A stretch of DNA of 64,000 nt from Raphanus sativus (GCF_000801105.2 NC_079516.1:1302001-1366000); one strand, 5' to 3'. Counted from the stretch's first letter, positions 1 through 12,060 are shown. Notes: generated by a model not told the origin, from the sequence alone. Translations and numbers: made by a program.

Positions 1-352
1 TGTCGCGTGAAGACACGCTCGTAGGGTAAAGTGTTTCGGCGTGTCTTGCTTATCTTTTATTATCTACCCTCTAAATGTACATTTACCTTATTACCCTTAC
101 CGTTAATTCATTATTTTTTATTCCGTGAGGATGTTTAAGTAAATTCATTAAAACGGACGAGATCCGGAAGTTGATCGCTTTCCCCTATGGCGGGAAGTTA
201 CGTCGTCTTATTGGGCCTATTTAGGCCTTTTTACTAATTAAAACCCGTCGTAATTTTACTCCGGTTTAGTTTTCTACCGGTTCGTTACAAAAACATTATC
301 CGATAAGTGAGGATTTTATTATCTAACTGTGTTCTGTCGGAAAAGAGAGACG
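1..352 (+). promoter_or_regulatory. Upstream region of PTAC13
   Basis: No gene is visible here. At about 211-226 there is a TGGGCC core followed by a palindromic AGGCCT block, which resembles the site II/TCP-type elements common in plant housekeeping and plastid-protein promoters. A short inverted repeat (AAGACACGC near 10-18, GCGTGTCTT near 39-47) lies further upstream and has no assigned role. The promoter function is inferred from position only. Confidence 0.4.
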
Positions 353-1586
353 ATGATGAAGCTGCAAGGAGGACTTCTCCAATGGAGTCCAAGCAGCTTA
401 ATTCCGTCGGCAATCAGAACAACACCGCGTCTCTCTATCTCCGCCTGCGTCGTGGAGCGGAACAACCAGCTGACGGCGAGGGAGAGGCGGCAGCTCCGGA
501 ACGAGCGGAGGGAGAGCAGATCGGGGTACAGCTGGAAGGAAGAAGTGGAGGAGCGTCTGATCAAGAAACCGAAGAAACGTTACGCATCGTGGACGGAGGA
601 GCTGAATCTCGACACTTTGTCTGAGTCGGGTCAGCAGTGGTGGGTGGTCAGAGTCTCGAGAGTAAGGGGTCACGAGACTGCTCAAGTACTTGCTCGAGCT
701 CTCGCTCGTCAGTTCCCTGAGATGGAATTCACGGTAAAACTTCGTTTTTTTACTGAGATCTTGGAGAAAATTACTGAGCAAAACGAATGGGCTTTTTCAG
801 GTGTATGCTCCGGCTGTTCAGGTGAAGAGGAAGCTGAAGAACGGTTCAATATCCGTTAAACCGAGACCCGTGTTCCCGGGTTGTATTTTCATTAGATGTA
901 TATTGAACAAAGAGATTCATGACGCTATAAGAGAAGTTGAGGGAGTTGGAGGTTTCATAGGTTCAAAAGTTGGAAACACGTGAGTGTGTTCTTCTTAACT
1001 CTCACTCTATTCGTGTGTTATGGTCTGTGAATTGATTTGTATTTGCGTTTCTTTTTGCAGCAAGAGGCAGATTAATAAGCCGAGACCTGTGGACGACAGT
1101 GACTTGGAAGCCATTTTCAAACAAGCAAAAGAAGAGCAAGAGAAAGCAGACAGCGAGTTTGATGAGGGAGAACGAGCCGAGGAAGAAGCGAGTTTAGCAT
1201 TGCAGAAAGCTCTTGCATCTAGTTCAGATGGTACTGAGACTGTAGAATCTCTCGCAGAAGCTAAACCGAAAAGAGCTCCGAGGAAAGCTGCTCTTGCCAC
1301 TGAAACAAAGGGGAAGAAGAAGAAACTTGCTGCTGGTTCTACAGTTCGAGTTCTATCAGGGACGTTTGCTGAATTCGTTGGCAACCTAAAGAAACTGAAC
1401 CGCAAAACCGCAAAGGTACCAAGTAGTATTAGAGCAATACAAATAAAAAGCCTTACAAATGTGTGTTGCTTAGATGCTTTGTCTATTGTGTTGTTTTGCT
1501 AGGCAACGGTGGGCTTTACTTTGTTTGGGAAGGAGACTCTAGTGGAGATTGACATCAATGAACTTGTTCCTGAGATTCAGTCTTAA
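353..1586 (+). CDS. PTAC13: PTAC13-like plastid NusG/KOW-domain transcription factor
   Basis: Four exons fit consensus splice sites: 353-733, 801-979, 1061-1415 and 1503-1586, giving 332 residues. Two ATGs lie at 353 and 356; the upstream ATG at 329 is in frame but lies outside the part I recognise. The N-terminus (about 1-45) is basic and Ser-rich, as expected of a chloroplast transit peptide. A NusG N-terminal (NGN) domain follows, with QWWVVRVSR, FTVYAPAVQVKRK and VFPGCIFIRC. An acidic/Lys linker encoded by exon 3 leads to a C-terminal KOW module (GSTVRVLSGTFAEFVG, ending ELVPEIQS). Known family: PTAC13 is found in the plastid transcriptionally active chromosome and is NusG-like, so a role in plastid transcription elongation is expected. 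The frame is intact throughout. A LINE begins about 260 bp past the stop. Confidence 0.93.
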
Positions 1587-1844
1587 CGTTGTTAACAACA
1601 TTGTGATTTTTTTTTGGTTAGTAAAGAAAATTCATTGTTGCTCCACATGTTTGTATGTCCGTCTGTCTGTGTGTTCCTTTAGCTTTGCCATGCGGACACA
1701 ACGATATCGTTTTATCTTCCTTTTAGAAGAAAAGCTAAGAGAGACCATAGAGACTAAACATCTTGCTGTTTTAACTCTGATTAATCAACTCCAGAACAGT
1801 GTGCCATTCTGATATTGCTAAAATTCTAATCTCATCAAATTAAA

Positions 1845-4800
1845 TAGGTAGCCTTGTGAAAAGGTGACCGCTTCTCCGCGATGTAAACGGCGACAGTACG
1901 GACCGAGTGTACGGCTCCTCCGTGCCGGCTCTTTGCTGCCTGAAAACAACAGATCTGGATAGCCCCTGCTTCACTGATTCTCTCCCATCATCTCTCGCTC
2001 TTAGTAGTTGACGAGTTTGGCAGAGATCTGTGAAGTTTGGTCACATAAATCTTCGCCTTTTTTCTCTATAACCGGTGGCCATATCTCTGCAAACCTTTCC
2101 AGAGAAAACCTCTGCCCCCATCTGCGTTCTCTCCACTGTTCCAATACAGATCCGGCGAGCTTTTTCAAGATTTAAGAAACGGCGGCAAGTGCTCTACAAC
2201 TTCACGTTCATCGGACCTCCGTAGCAAAGAGACCCTAGTTCTTCCACCACTGTGATATGTGCTATCTCTTCTGACTCTGGAAGCTCTTGCAAGATGAATA
2301 GGGTTTGATCCTCTCCCACTGGCGTTTCCCCTCCGGCTCTACTCAATAAACACTGCTCGTTGGCATTAGCATCATCTCCCCGTTGATTGGTGTTAGAGTG
2401 GTGCTCTGTTTGTTCATAAAAGTGATTACTGCCCTTAGCCAAACAGCATAAGAGGAAAAAATACTTCAAAGTCAACACCTCAAGACCACGGTTCTTTTTT
2501 TGAAGACTACGGCTTCCTCCGAAGACGTCCAACCAGTGAACGACCACATATTCAGACTTGTGGTTTGGCTCATTACATAGGTTTTTGACTTGTGTTAATG
2601 TGTCCAATATACCTTCTCTAGAAATTAATAAATTTTGTAAAATGAATACGATCGCATGGAATTGTCAAGGTGCGGGTGCCGACCTAACGAAAGAGCATCT
2701 TCATGAATTATATCATTGTTTTGTGCCTAAGTTCCTATTTTTATCGGAAACCAAGAACAATCGTTCCTTCTTACAAGATGTGCAAGTTTCTTTTGGATAT
2801 GACCGTGTTTATACTGTTGATCCAGTTGGTCGAAGCGGAGGGCTAGCACTTTTCTATATGGATGATCCGGCAGTTACTATCTTGTACTCCGACAAACATA
2901 TGATTGATATTGAAACTAGACTTGAAGGACATGAGATTTTTATGACCTTTGTGTATGGTGACCCTGTGGTTAGACATCGTGACTTAGTTTGGGAACGATT
3001 ATCACGCATGAGTACCAATCGAAATGGGGCGTGGTTTATGATTGGAGATTTTAATGAGATCACGGGTAATCATGAAAAGAGGGGAGGAAGACGTCGTTTA
3101 GAGAGCTCTTTCCTCCCTTTCCGTATCATGTTAGAGAATTGTGGAATGCTCGACTTTCCATATAAAGGTAATTCTTTCTCATGGGTGGGAAGAAGAAGTA
3201 CCGGAAAAGTTAAATGTAAACTGGATCGAGCAGTGGCAAATGAAGAATGGCATGCCTTATTTGCTCATTCAGTTGTAGAATTCCTACGACTATGGGGCTC
3301 CGACCACCGGCCGGTCTTGGCACGCATCCAATCTAGCTCCCGAAGAACAAGGAAAAATTTCAGTTTTGACAAGAGATGGATTGGGAAACCAGGGTTTAAA
3401 GAAGCAGTGATCTCGGGGTGGGGCCAGTTTGATGAGATTCCAATCCGGAATTTTCATCAAAAGGTTACCTCATGCCGTAATAAAATCAGTTCTTGGAAAA
3501 AGAATAATCCGACAAACTCCGCAATTTTGATTGAAGAATTAAAAATAAAGATAGATCTTGCTCAAGATGATGAAAACTCCACAACTGATGAGCTGGAGGA
3601 GTTAAGAAGACAATTAATCTTGGCTTTTAAAGAAGAAAACTCTTACTGGGAACAGAAGAGCAGGAACCAGTGGCACAAATATGGGGACAGAAACACAAAA
3701 TTCCACCATGGCATTACAAAACAAAGGAGAGCTCAGAATCGGATCATCAGCATAAAAGACAAGCATGGCAAGTTAGTCGAGAAGGAAACCGAGGTGGAGA
3801 ACGTGGCTGTTCAATACTTTCGGGATCTTTTCTCTACTTCTTCCCCAACAGAGCTAGATAATTCCCTACGCTTTGTTTCCGAGAAGGTATCCCTGGCCGA
3901 CAATAGGCTTCTCTTAGAGAATCCGTCGGAACAAGAGATTAAGAAAGCTCTTTTCGATATTAACCCAGATAAAGCACCGGGACCGGACGGCATGACTAGT
4001 AAATTGTTCCAGAGATTCTGGCGAGAGATGCGCCAGGATATTATCAAACTTGTACAAGATTTCTTTGCGACAGGCAGCTTCGACCCTGCCTTGAACCAAA
4101 CGAATATCTGTCTCATTCCGAAAAAGAAGAAACCTCGAGATATGACTGAGTTTCGACCCATTAGTCTTTGCAACGTCAGCTATAAGATTATATCTAAGCT
4201 ACTATGCAAGAGATTGAAGAGAGTGATTCCACGCTTGATCTCAGAGACACAATCGGCCTTTGTAGCCAAACGATTGATTACTGACAACATCCTGATAGCA
4301 CAAGAAAGCTTTCATGCCTTGAGGACAAACCAGAGATGCCGAGAAGATTTCATGGCTATTAAAACAGACATGAGCAAAGCATATGATAGAGTGGAATGGA
4401 GCTTCATAGCTGCTCTATTGCTGAAGATGGGCTTTGATGAAAGACTAGTTGACCTCATTATGTGTTGTGTCACGTCGGTCTCGTATCAAGTCTTAGTCAA
4501 CGGGCAACCGAGAGGGCGAATCTTCCCAAGGAGGGGCTTGAGACAAGGAGACCCTCTTTCCCCCTTCCTGTTTATACTATGTACGGAGTCGCTGATTTCG
4601 CTCCTTAACGGAGCAGAGATGGAGAAGAAGATTGTGGGACTCCGAGTCGCTAGGGCAAGCCCAAGGATCTCTCATCTTCTTTTTGCCGACGATAGCCTTT
4701 TCTTTTGCAAGGCAGAGTTAAGCCAATGCAAAGAGATTATGGACATATTAGACATATATGGTAAAGCCTCAGGACAAAGACTTAATGCATCAAAATCCTC

Positions 4801-6799
4801 GATGTTTTTTGGAAACAAAGTGGAATCTTCCCGGAAGAAAGATATAAAAGAAGTACTAGGATTCTCTTCGGAAGGAGGCATGGGGATGTACCTTGGATTA
4901 CCGGAACAAATATGTGGTTCGAAGATGAAAGTGTTCTCCTTCGTACAAGACCGTTTCAATGGTCGAGTCAACAATTGGTCATCGAGACTCCTTTCCAAAG
5001 GAGGAAAAGAAGTTCAGATTAAATCGGTGGCTCAAGCAGTTCCGACTTATGTTATGTCAAGCTTTTTGCTCCCACAAGGCATTATTGATAAACTAAGGAG
5101 TACGACTTCAAATTTCTGGTGGAGCTCATCGCAAAACAGCAGAGGTTTGCATTGGATTTCATGGGACGAGATCTGTACCCCCAAAGATTTAGGGGGACTA
5201 GGTTTTCGAGATCTCCATGACTTCAACATAGCGCTTCTTGCAAAACAATTATGGAGATTAATTCATTACCCGGATTCTTTATTAGCGCGTGTCTTAAAAG
5301 GAAGGTATTATAACAATACCTCCCCCTTAGAAGACCGGAAAATATATTCACCATCTTATGGGTGGCGTAGTATCATGGCAGCTAGACCGCTACTTCTCTC
5401 GGGTCTACGGAAAACTATTGGCTCGGGTAGAGAGACGAGAGTTTGGACTGAGCATTGGATTCCAGATTCATTGGCACGACCACCTCGACCAGCCGACCAT
5501 ATTGTTTACCGGCTTCCCCAACTTCTTGTTCAGTCTTTTATTAAGGATGATACCAAGGAGTGGGATATACAACTTTTACGAGATTTCTTTCATCCAGATG
5601 ATATCCCCTTGATACTTGGGCTCAAACCTTCTAGGTCATTGGCTCCGGATGGATATGTTTGGAACCACACAAAATCAGGAGTATATTCAGTCAAAACCGG
5701 TTATGATCTACTACGATCGACCAAACGGAGCCTCACACATACAGGAGTTGAGGAACCGAGCTTCACATGCCTACAACGACAGGCATGGAAGATTAAGGCT
5801 CCGACCAAGATGAAGCATTTTCTATGGCAGGCTATCTCGGGTTGCGTGGCAACGGCGGAGAGACTTACTTATAGACACCTGGGTACCGATAGGAGTTGTC
5901 CTAGATGTGCTGCCCCAGTGGAGTCGATTAATCATCTTCTTTTTGAATGCCCTCCGGCCCTTCAGGTTTGGGCTTTATCGGACTATCCGTCCCTTCCGGG
6001 TTACTTCCCGAGTACATCTATCTACCAAAACATGAACTTTCTGTTTTGGAGGAGAAAAGAAGTGGCTCCCATGAGTCCACAATTCGATACCTTCCCATGG
6101 ATCTGTTGGTACATTTGGAAGGCGAGGAACGACAAGCTCTTTAATGGGAAAGTCGTATCCCCGATGGATACTCTTCAACACGCCTCACTGGAGGCTGAGT
6201 GTTGGAGGAAAGCTAACGAAAAGGAGGAAGTAGAGGAGGAACTCGATGACTCCCTCACTATGGAGATGGAAACAGCGCCCCCTTGGACACCCCGAATCCC
6301 GACATGCCAAATCGATGCTTCATGGATCGCTAATGGCAGCGTCAGTGGCTTAGGGTGGAGTTTTAAGGATCACATGGGCTCTGAATTCTTTGGATTGCGA
6401 GCATGTAGTAGGACCCTCTCAGCTTTGCATGCTGAGATGGAAGGTCTACTATGAGCAGCTTCATGTATTAGGCACATGAGGATAACCACGATGAGGTTCG
6501 AGACAGATTGTACGAACCTAGTAGATATGGTCACAAACCCGGAGGATTGGCCGGCTTTTGTGAGAGAGACCGACTTGTTTCGGAGTCTCCAGGAGGGTTT
6601 TGAGGATGTGAGAGTTTCTCATATTCCACGGGATCGGAATGAACGTGCAGACGCTTTAGCTAAGGAAGCAAGAAATAGAGGCTATACCTTTACCCACATA
6701 GATCAGACTCGGTCAGACGAAGGGGATCCTCGGAGAACCGGCTCGTCTAACCACCACTTGATCTAATAAAGATGGGCAGCCGACAAAAAAAAAAAAAAA
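1845..6799 (+). mobile_element. L1-type non-LTR retrotransposon (LINE)
   Basis: The element has a long ORF2 (endonuclease, reverse transcriptase, RNase H) and ends in an A-run at about 6785-6802. AAATTAAA occurs on both sides (1837-1844 and 6800-6807), a possible 8-bp target duplication, though the right copy merges with the poly(A). The first 800 bp have no long sense frame and no visible CCHC-knuckle ORF1, so either ORF1 has decayed or this is untranslated leader plus a 5'-incomplete copy. The insertion sits between PTAC13 and RPP0B, and its 3' end is about 208 bp from the RPP0B start codon. The left boundary is an estimate. Confidence 0.88.
2642..6766 (+). pseudogene. LINE ORF2 polyprotein, interrupted by one in-frame TGA
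   Basis: The frame opens in phase from about 2558, but the conserved endonuclease start (MNTIAWNCQGAG) is at 2642. Domains in order: apurinic-like endonuclease (about residues 1-225, ending near SDHRPV), reverse transcriptase (FRPISLCN, then the catalytic FADD near residue 681), a zinc-binding reverse-transcriptase segment (CPRC...HLLFEC, about 5890-5950) and a C-terminal RNase H. The frame is open from 2558 to a TGA at 6452-6454. The same frame then continues 6455-6766 with the rest of the RNase H (FETDC, then RADALAKEA). The TGA therefore lies between the second and third catalytic acidic residues. A Trp codon is common at this point in relatives, so a single G-to-A change would explain it. 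Otherwise the copy is well preserved. Confidence 0.9.
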
Positions 6800-6869
6800 A
6801 AATTAAACAAGAACCGTTAGATCGCAACTGAGAGAAAAGTAACTACTAACCGTTAGATTAATATCACTA

Positions 6870-6920
6870 AGAAGAAAACCCTAGATTTATTTATAAGTCC
6901 ATTGAAATGAAAACCCTAGC
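6870..6920 (+). promoter_or_regulatory. RPP0B core promoter with two telo-boxes and a TATA-like site
   Basis: AAACCCTA occurs twice, at 6876-6883 and 6911-6918, with an A/T-rich TTTATAA near 6891-6896 between them. Telo-boxes of this kind are known to be enriched in plant ribosomal-protein promoters, which fits the gene starting at 7007. The LINE poly(A) ends about 75 bp upstream of the first box. Confidence 0.6.
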
Positions 6921-7006
6921 TGTTACTGTTATCTCCGTCACTCTCTTCTGAGAACAGAGGAACTCGAGTCTTTCTTTACTCTTTACCCCGCGAGCAAGCA
7001 ACAACA

Positions 7007-9006
7007 ATGGTGAAGGCAACGAAGGCGGAGAAGAAGATAGCTTACGACGCAAAGCTATGCCAGCTCATCGACGAGTTCACACAGATCTTGGTCGTCGCCG
7101 CGGACAACGTGGGATCGACTCAGCTACAGAACATCAGGAAGGGACTTCGCGGAGACTCAGTGGTGCTCATGGGGAAGAACACTATGATGAAACGTTCGGT
7201 TAAGATCCACGCCGAGAACACCGGGAACACTGGGATCCTCAATCTCATGCCCCTCCTTCAGGTCAAATCTCCATTTCTCGAAAATGTTTGAGCTCTTGTG
7301 GAAATTTTTTATTTTTTTATTTTATTGAAACGGTTTTGTGTTTAGGGAAATGTTGGTTTGATCTTCACCAAGGGTGACCTCAAGGAAGTGAGCGAGGAAG
7401 TTGCCAAGTACAAGGTTTGTGATATAGCTTTTTTTGAATCGTGTAGACATGAATGGTTTCTTACTTGCGTTTCTGTTTAATAATCAGTTTAGTTCCACAT
7501 GTTAGCTGTCGGATCATGACGAATGCATAACTCTGTTCTTAATAGTTAATAGCAAGTGTAGCTTAGATGATTACTGTCTTCTACATCAACTTGTTTAGTG
7601 AATTGTGTTAGTTTAGCGGTTTCTTTTTGTTTATATCTGTTTAGTTTCTCATGTTAGCTGTCCGATCATGATTTATGACCAATGCATAACTCTGTTCTTA
7701 AAATCACGTGTAGCTAAGAATGATTACTGTCTTTCTACTTCATCTTGTTTATGACAACCGTAACTCTGTTCTTAATGTCTGCCTTGTAATCTTGTTAGCA
7801 AGTGTTGTTGTATACAGCTTTGAATCATGTAGATGTGAATAATTTCTTACATAACTATAGGTGATGATTTTTTTTTCCAATCAAGATTTTTAATAGATTC
7901 CCTAAAATGTAGTGAAACTAGTTTTTCAAAGTTTTAATCAATTTTTGAAGAGAAACCAAAACCCAAATTTGTGAGATTTTAATAAAGACAACTTTTGTTT
8001 TATTTTAGAAAGTATTACATATTAGTTAACTAATAATTAAATATTTGTTGTGGATGACTAATCCCTAGCTCATGTGTAGTGGAGCAATAAACTATTACTG
8101 TCATCTACATTTGTTGTGGATTTCGTTAATATTCCATGCTGTCACAACGTGGTTATATTGAGATTCAACCCTCTAATATACTTCCTGTAATATGAACAGG
8201 TTGGTGCTCCTGCTCGTGTGGGTTTGGTTGCCCCAATTGATGTGGTTGTCCAGCCTGGTAACACCGGTCTCGATCCATCCCAGACATCTTTCTTCCAGGT
8301 TTGTGTACTTCATTCTTTGTAACACTCTTTACTTGTCGTAGTTATTACTAACTAATTTGTTTTTGTGATTTTGTAGGTTCTTAACATTCCAACTAAGATT
8401 AACAAGGGAACAGTCGAAATCATCACCCCTGTTGAGCTCATCAAGCAAGGTGACAAAGTCGGTTCTTCTGAGGCCGCCCTTCTAGCCAAGCTCGGCATCA
8501 GGCCGTTCTCATACGGTCTTGTTGTCCAGTCGGTTTACGACAATGGCTCAGTCTTCAGCCCAGAGGTTCTTGATCTCACGGAAGATGACCTTGTCCAGAA
8601 GTTTGCCGCTGGTATCTGCATGGTCACTTCCTTGGCTCTAGCTATCTCTTACCCTACCCTTGCTGCTGCCCCGCATATGTTCATCAATGCATACAAGAAT
8701 GCCTTGGCTATCTCTGTTGCCACTGAGTACACTTTCCCTCAAGCAGAGAAGGTTAAAGAGTTCTTGAAGGTTAGTCATCAGATTGTGTAGATTTTGAAGC
8801 GTGGTTTATTGTATTGTTTGTGTGTTGATGTTATATAATGTGGAATGCAGGATCCTAGCAAGTTTGCTGTTGCTGTAGCGGCTGTGTCTGCTGATACGGG
8901 TGGTGGTGCTTCAGCTGGCGCTGCCAAGGTAGAGGAGAAGAAGGAAGTGGTTGAGGAATCAGATGAAGAAGACTATGGTGGTTTTGACATGTTCGGTGAT
9001 GAGTAG
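7007..9006 (+). CDS. RPP0B: 60S acidic ribosomal protein P0 (stalk base)
   Basis: Five exons: 7007-7261, 7346-7414, 8200-8298, 8377-8769 and 8851-9006, all phase 0, giving 323 residues. The N-terminus ([17 protein letters not shown]) and the L10-type rRNA-binding domain with [10 protein letters not shown] are clear. Exon 4 carries the P0 middle and helical spine, and exon 5 the Ala-rich hinge. The acidic tail ends [16 protein letters not shown]; the usual eukaryotic stalk tail ends in a GFGLFD-like motif, so the last residues are slightly unusual. Known role: P0 anchors the P1/P2 dimers at the GTPase centre of the 60S subunit. Intron 2 (7415-8199) is long and contains internal duplications. 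The start follows a pyrimidine-rich leader and two telo-boxes, as expected of a strongly expressed ribosomal gene. Confidence 0.96.
7485..7760 (+). repeat. Diverged tandem duplication inside RPP0B intron 2
   Basis: A segment at about 7487-7600 (CATGTTAGCTGTCGGATCAT, then GCATAACTCTGTTCTTAA and GATTACTGTCTT) recurs at about 7640-7752 with substitutions and small indels, a period of roughly 155 bp. A weaker third echo (GAATCRTGTAGAYRTGAAT...TTTCTTAC) is at 7437 and 7822. No coding potential is seen. Confidence 0.7.
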
Positions 9007-10254
9007 ATTAATATATGATTTTTTTACACAAAGACACATTATGACTTACATCAAGAGACACATTGCACCTGAGACACTTTTTAGTGTTGATTTGTCCATT
9101 TTATCCTTTTCACCATCTGATCCAATTATTTTTGTTTTGAAGGCCTTTGTCTTTCTTTGAATCTACTTGATGCAGTCTTTAACTAATATAGTGGAACTCT
9201 ACGAATTCACCCTTGTAACCTCCTATCGTGAATATTGGTCCTCTGTTTTGCCTCATATCTTCTGATTATCACTAAAAGGCCTCTTGTGTACGCAAATTTT
9301 ACAAAATTTACAAGTGGATGGTTTCCTCTTGTATATGCAAATTTTACAAATTAACTAGGGTAAGGCGGGAAATAAATAAAATAATAATACAAATTTATTT
9401 TAAAATCTGTAATTTACTTTTATTTTAAAATAACATTAAGATTTCATAATTGTTTTACAGCAATTTTATCTATGTATTTATTCTTCATTTATAAATTTTA
9501 AGCTTTCTAATGAAAAAGGTTGATTGTATATTATGAGTTAATCACTCTTTCTTGGTTACTATTCTTTACTTTTGTTAATGAACCCTTCTTTGTGTTAATT
9601 AATAAAAATGTATCAATACAAAACAAAACAATTTATACCACTAATTGCGTATGTATACAATATGTACAGACAGGTTGTATATATTTTTATCAAGAAATCA
9701 GTAATTAATTAATTGTTAGTTTTAACGTTTTCAATTGATTTGTTTATTTTTGTTTTTTCACATGATGTTCAAGAGAAATGGAACTTTGTTTTATCTTTGC
9801 TTTTTCACATGTTTATTCGAGAAGTGAACCTCTTTTTGTATCAATTCAAGAAACAAAACAATTTTATAGTACTAAGTTGTGTAAGCCACATACGTAAATA
9901 TTTTCATTTCAAGCATACTCAGTCAAACATCAAGCTGCCTCTGTTCCCGGGATCCAGAACCAGAGATCATCTTCATCTCAAGTGTGACGATAGCTCAGAT
10001 ATATGGAGTATGGTTTTCTCCGGTATAAACGGACCATTGCAAATGTTTATTAATAGGTCAGAACTGATAGCATGGATCAGAAGTAATCAACGCCAGTACT
10101 GTTTCTGCTTCTGCTGCTACTATGAGATGGAAGCACCAGCTTCTCCTTCGGAAATCAACACGCATACACTACTTTTATGCTTCTTCACCTTAAACACATT
10201 TAGCTTGAAGTGAAAATTAAACATACGAACAAAAACAGTAGAGTTGGAGCCGAT
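9007..10254. other. Intergenic; RPP0B 3' end and AT-rich DNA
   Basis: The first 200-300 bp are presumably RPP0B 3' untranslated and terminator sequence. The remainder is AT-rich. A 166-codon open frame at 9713-10213 is T-rich, has low-complexity composition and matches nothing I recognise, so it is not called as a gene. I see no other gene or clear element. Confidence 0.5.
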
Positions 10255-10585
10255 ATGGCGACGGCAAAGAATGATGAGGATCCTTCACCTTCTCCTTCTT
10301 CTCTATCACCTCACGTACAACATATGTTTAGTCAAATTTTCAATATGACCATGAAAAGGTATTTTCTTTATCATGTGTTGTGTGATATAAGAAGAGTGTG
10401 TTTACCATTTTCTCTCCTTACAGCCTACATCTTTTTTTTTTCTGAATCATCATCTTTGACCCTTTGCCTCTTCTCAAAATATTAAATCTTAGATTCCACA
10501 AGATGTGCTTTTTGTCACTGCAGCTCAAACACCGGTGGGAGGAGTGGGGCTTTCAAGTTAATATAAAAATTAACAAAAACTGTGA
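10255..10585 (+). other. Coding-like fragments, unidentified
   Basis: An ATG at 10255 opens a frame (MATAKNDEDPSPSPSSLSP...) that runs to a plausible donor (AAAAG/GTATTT) near 10358. Downstream, after CACTGCAG near 10523, a Trp- and charge-rich frame (LKHRWEEWGFQVNIKINKN) ends at a CAG/GT near 10588. The two pieces could be exons of a small gene or the relic of one; no family is recognised. Confidence 0.25.
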
Positions 10586-11209
10586 TCAGGTCCATAAATA
10601 TTACAATACCTTGCGAACTTGGTTTGCAATTTCGAGGATTGAGCGTAGCTTTTGCTCTGATATTAATGGGGTGGTAGCAATCTCAGAGGATGTTCTGTTT
10701 ATTGTTAGTTAGTTCAGATATAGAAGAGAGATCATTACGTACTTGTCAGCATGGATAGGAACTCCCCATGCTTCATCATGGAAAGCAATGCAAGATTGGT
10801 CTTTAACATGAAACAAACAAAAAAAAACAGCATCGGGTCAAGTCATAACAGAGAAAAAGATTCAAGGCGAGATAAAGTTAAGGACTAAGCCCATCAATGT
10901 AAAGAAATGATGAATAAACTAATCATGTTTATGTGGTCATTGTACAATAGAGATCACATGATCACATAGCAATACTCAAGATTTTTGCTCTACATTCAAT
11001 TCAAACACTAACTTCCAAACTTCATACCAAATCTTTTAAACTACTCAAGCTCAGAATCATAAGGAAAACAATGACTCTTCAGTTGCTTAACCAGTAAAGC
11101 CAAGCATGAACTTCAACTGCTATTATAAGGACAATTGAAAGAGGACTATTATCAGATTCGGGAGTGATCCAAGCGCATCTGAACACCAGAGAAGCAATCA
11201 CTGGCCTTT

Positions 11210-11519
11210 TCATCTCTCTCCTGGGTCACATTCCTTCTCAATGACGATGAAGAGTTTGTCTCCTAGCACCACAAAGCCTTCTTGCCGCTTTAAGAAGACG
11301 CCATACTCGGTTTCACGAAGGTTGTAGGAAAATTTTGACTTTAATTCTAAAAGAAAAAACAAAATTAAAAAAATTAAAAAAAAAAATCAACACGATCAGG
11401 TTAACCGGCAACACCGTTTAAACTCATAGACAGCCTAGAGCTCACCGGAATTATTAACTGTTCCTAGTGTCACAGAAACGAAGCAATCTGGCCTCCACAA
11501 CTGATGAGCACCGCCATGA
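11210..11519 (-). other. Two coding-like exons on the minus strand, unidentified
   Basis: On the minus strand an open segment (about 11519 to 11446; HGGAHQLWRPDC...) ends at a donor CCG/GTGAG. After a T-rich intron ending TTTTAG it continues at 11346-11210 as ELKSKFSYNLRETEYGVFLK... and ends ECDPGER with a TGA at 11212-11210. The frame is kept across the junction, which suggests real or recently real coding sequence. The upstream part runs into stops, so a full gene cannot be drawn and it may be a 3' fragment carried by a transposon. I do not recognise the family. Confidence 0.4.
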
Positions 11520-12021
11520 CTTCAAATCGGAAAAGAAAACGTTTGATCTAGCCATTAAGAGAGATGAGCAAAAATATGAATATGAGCAAGATGCGTGGAA
11601 TATAGATATGGAGAGCGCGATTTGCAGAGAAGATATCTTTGGATATTTATACCCGATTACGCCAACATACAGATCAGCGGAAGGTCTCGTAATGGGATCA
11701 CGATTTAAGACGATTTAAGACGAATACATCAAAACGCTCACCGTTACGGAATGTGGATCGTCTGTTGCCGATCGAAGAGGAGTGAAGACGACGAAGCAGC
11801 GAACCAACTCTGATTAGGATTTCAATCCAACCGTGTGATTTCTGGGCCTCGAATACAGAACGCTGAGTTGAAATCCAATAGAAACTCATTCATCACACGC
11901 AAAATGATACACATCGTTTCATTAATGACGCCACGTGTCAAGCGCAAAGATAGTGAGTTTCCAGCCTGGAATCTGACGTGGCGCAACAGGAGAGAAGGAA
12001 ACTGTATTATATATAAATAGA

Positions 12022-12060
12022 CTAGGGTAAACCCCACGGGCGGGCGGACGGACGAATAAT
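12022..12060 (-). mobile_element. Possible Helitron 3' terminus (minus orientation)
   Basis: Read on the minus strand, GC-rich GCCCGCCCGTGGGGTTTACC is followed by CTAG and then T. This resembles the 3' end of crucifer Helitrons (short GC hairpin, then CTRR, inserted before T), although the hairpin is imperfect. The matching 5' end on the right was not found, so the extent of the element is unknown. Confidence 0.35.

Noticed and set aside
2194..2607. 137-codon minus-strand frame starting MDTLTQVKN
   Set aside because: It lies antisense in the LINE leader, has no recognisable domain or splice partners, and is best treated as an open frame by chance.
9713..10213. 166-codon plus-strand frame
   Set aside because: T-rich, Phe/Cys-heavy composition with no domain; no leader, splice sites or homologue recognised.
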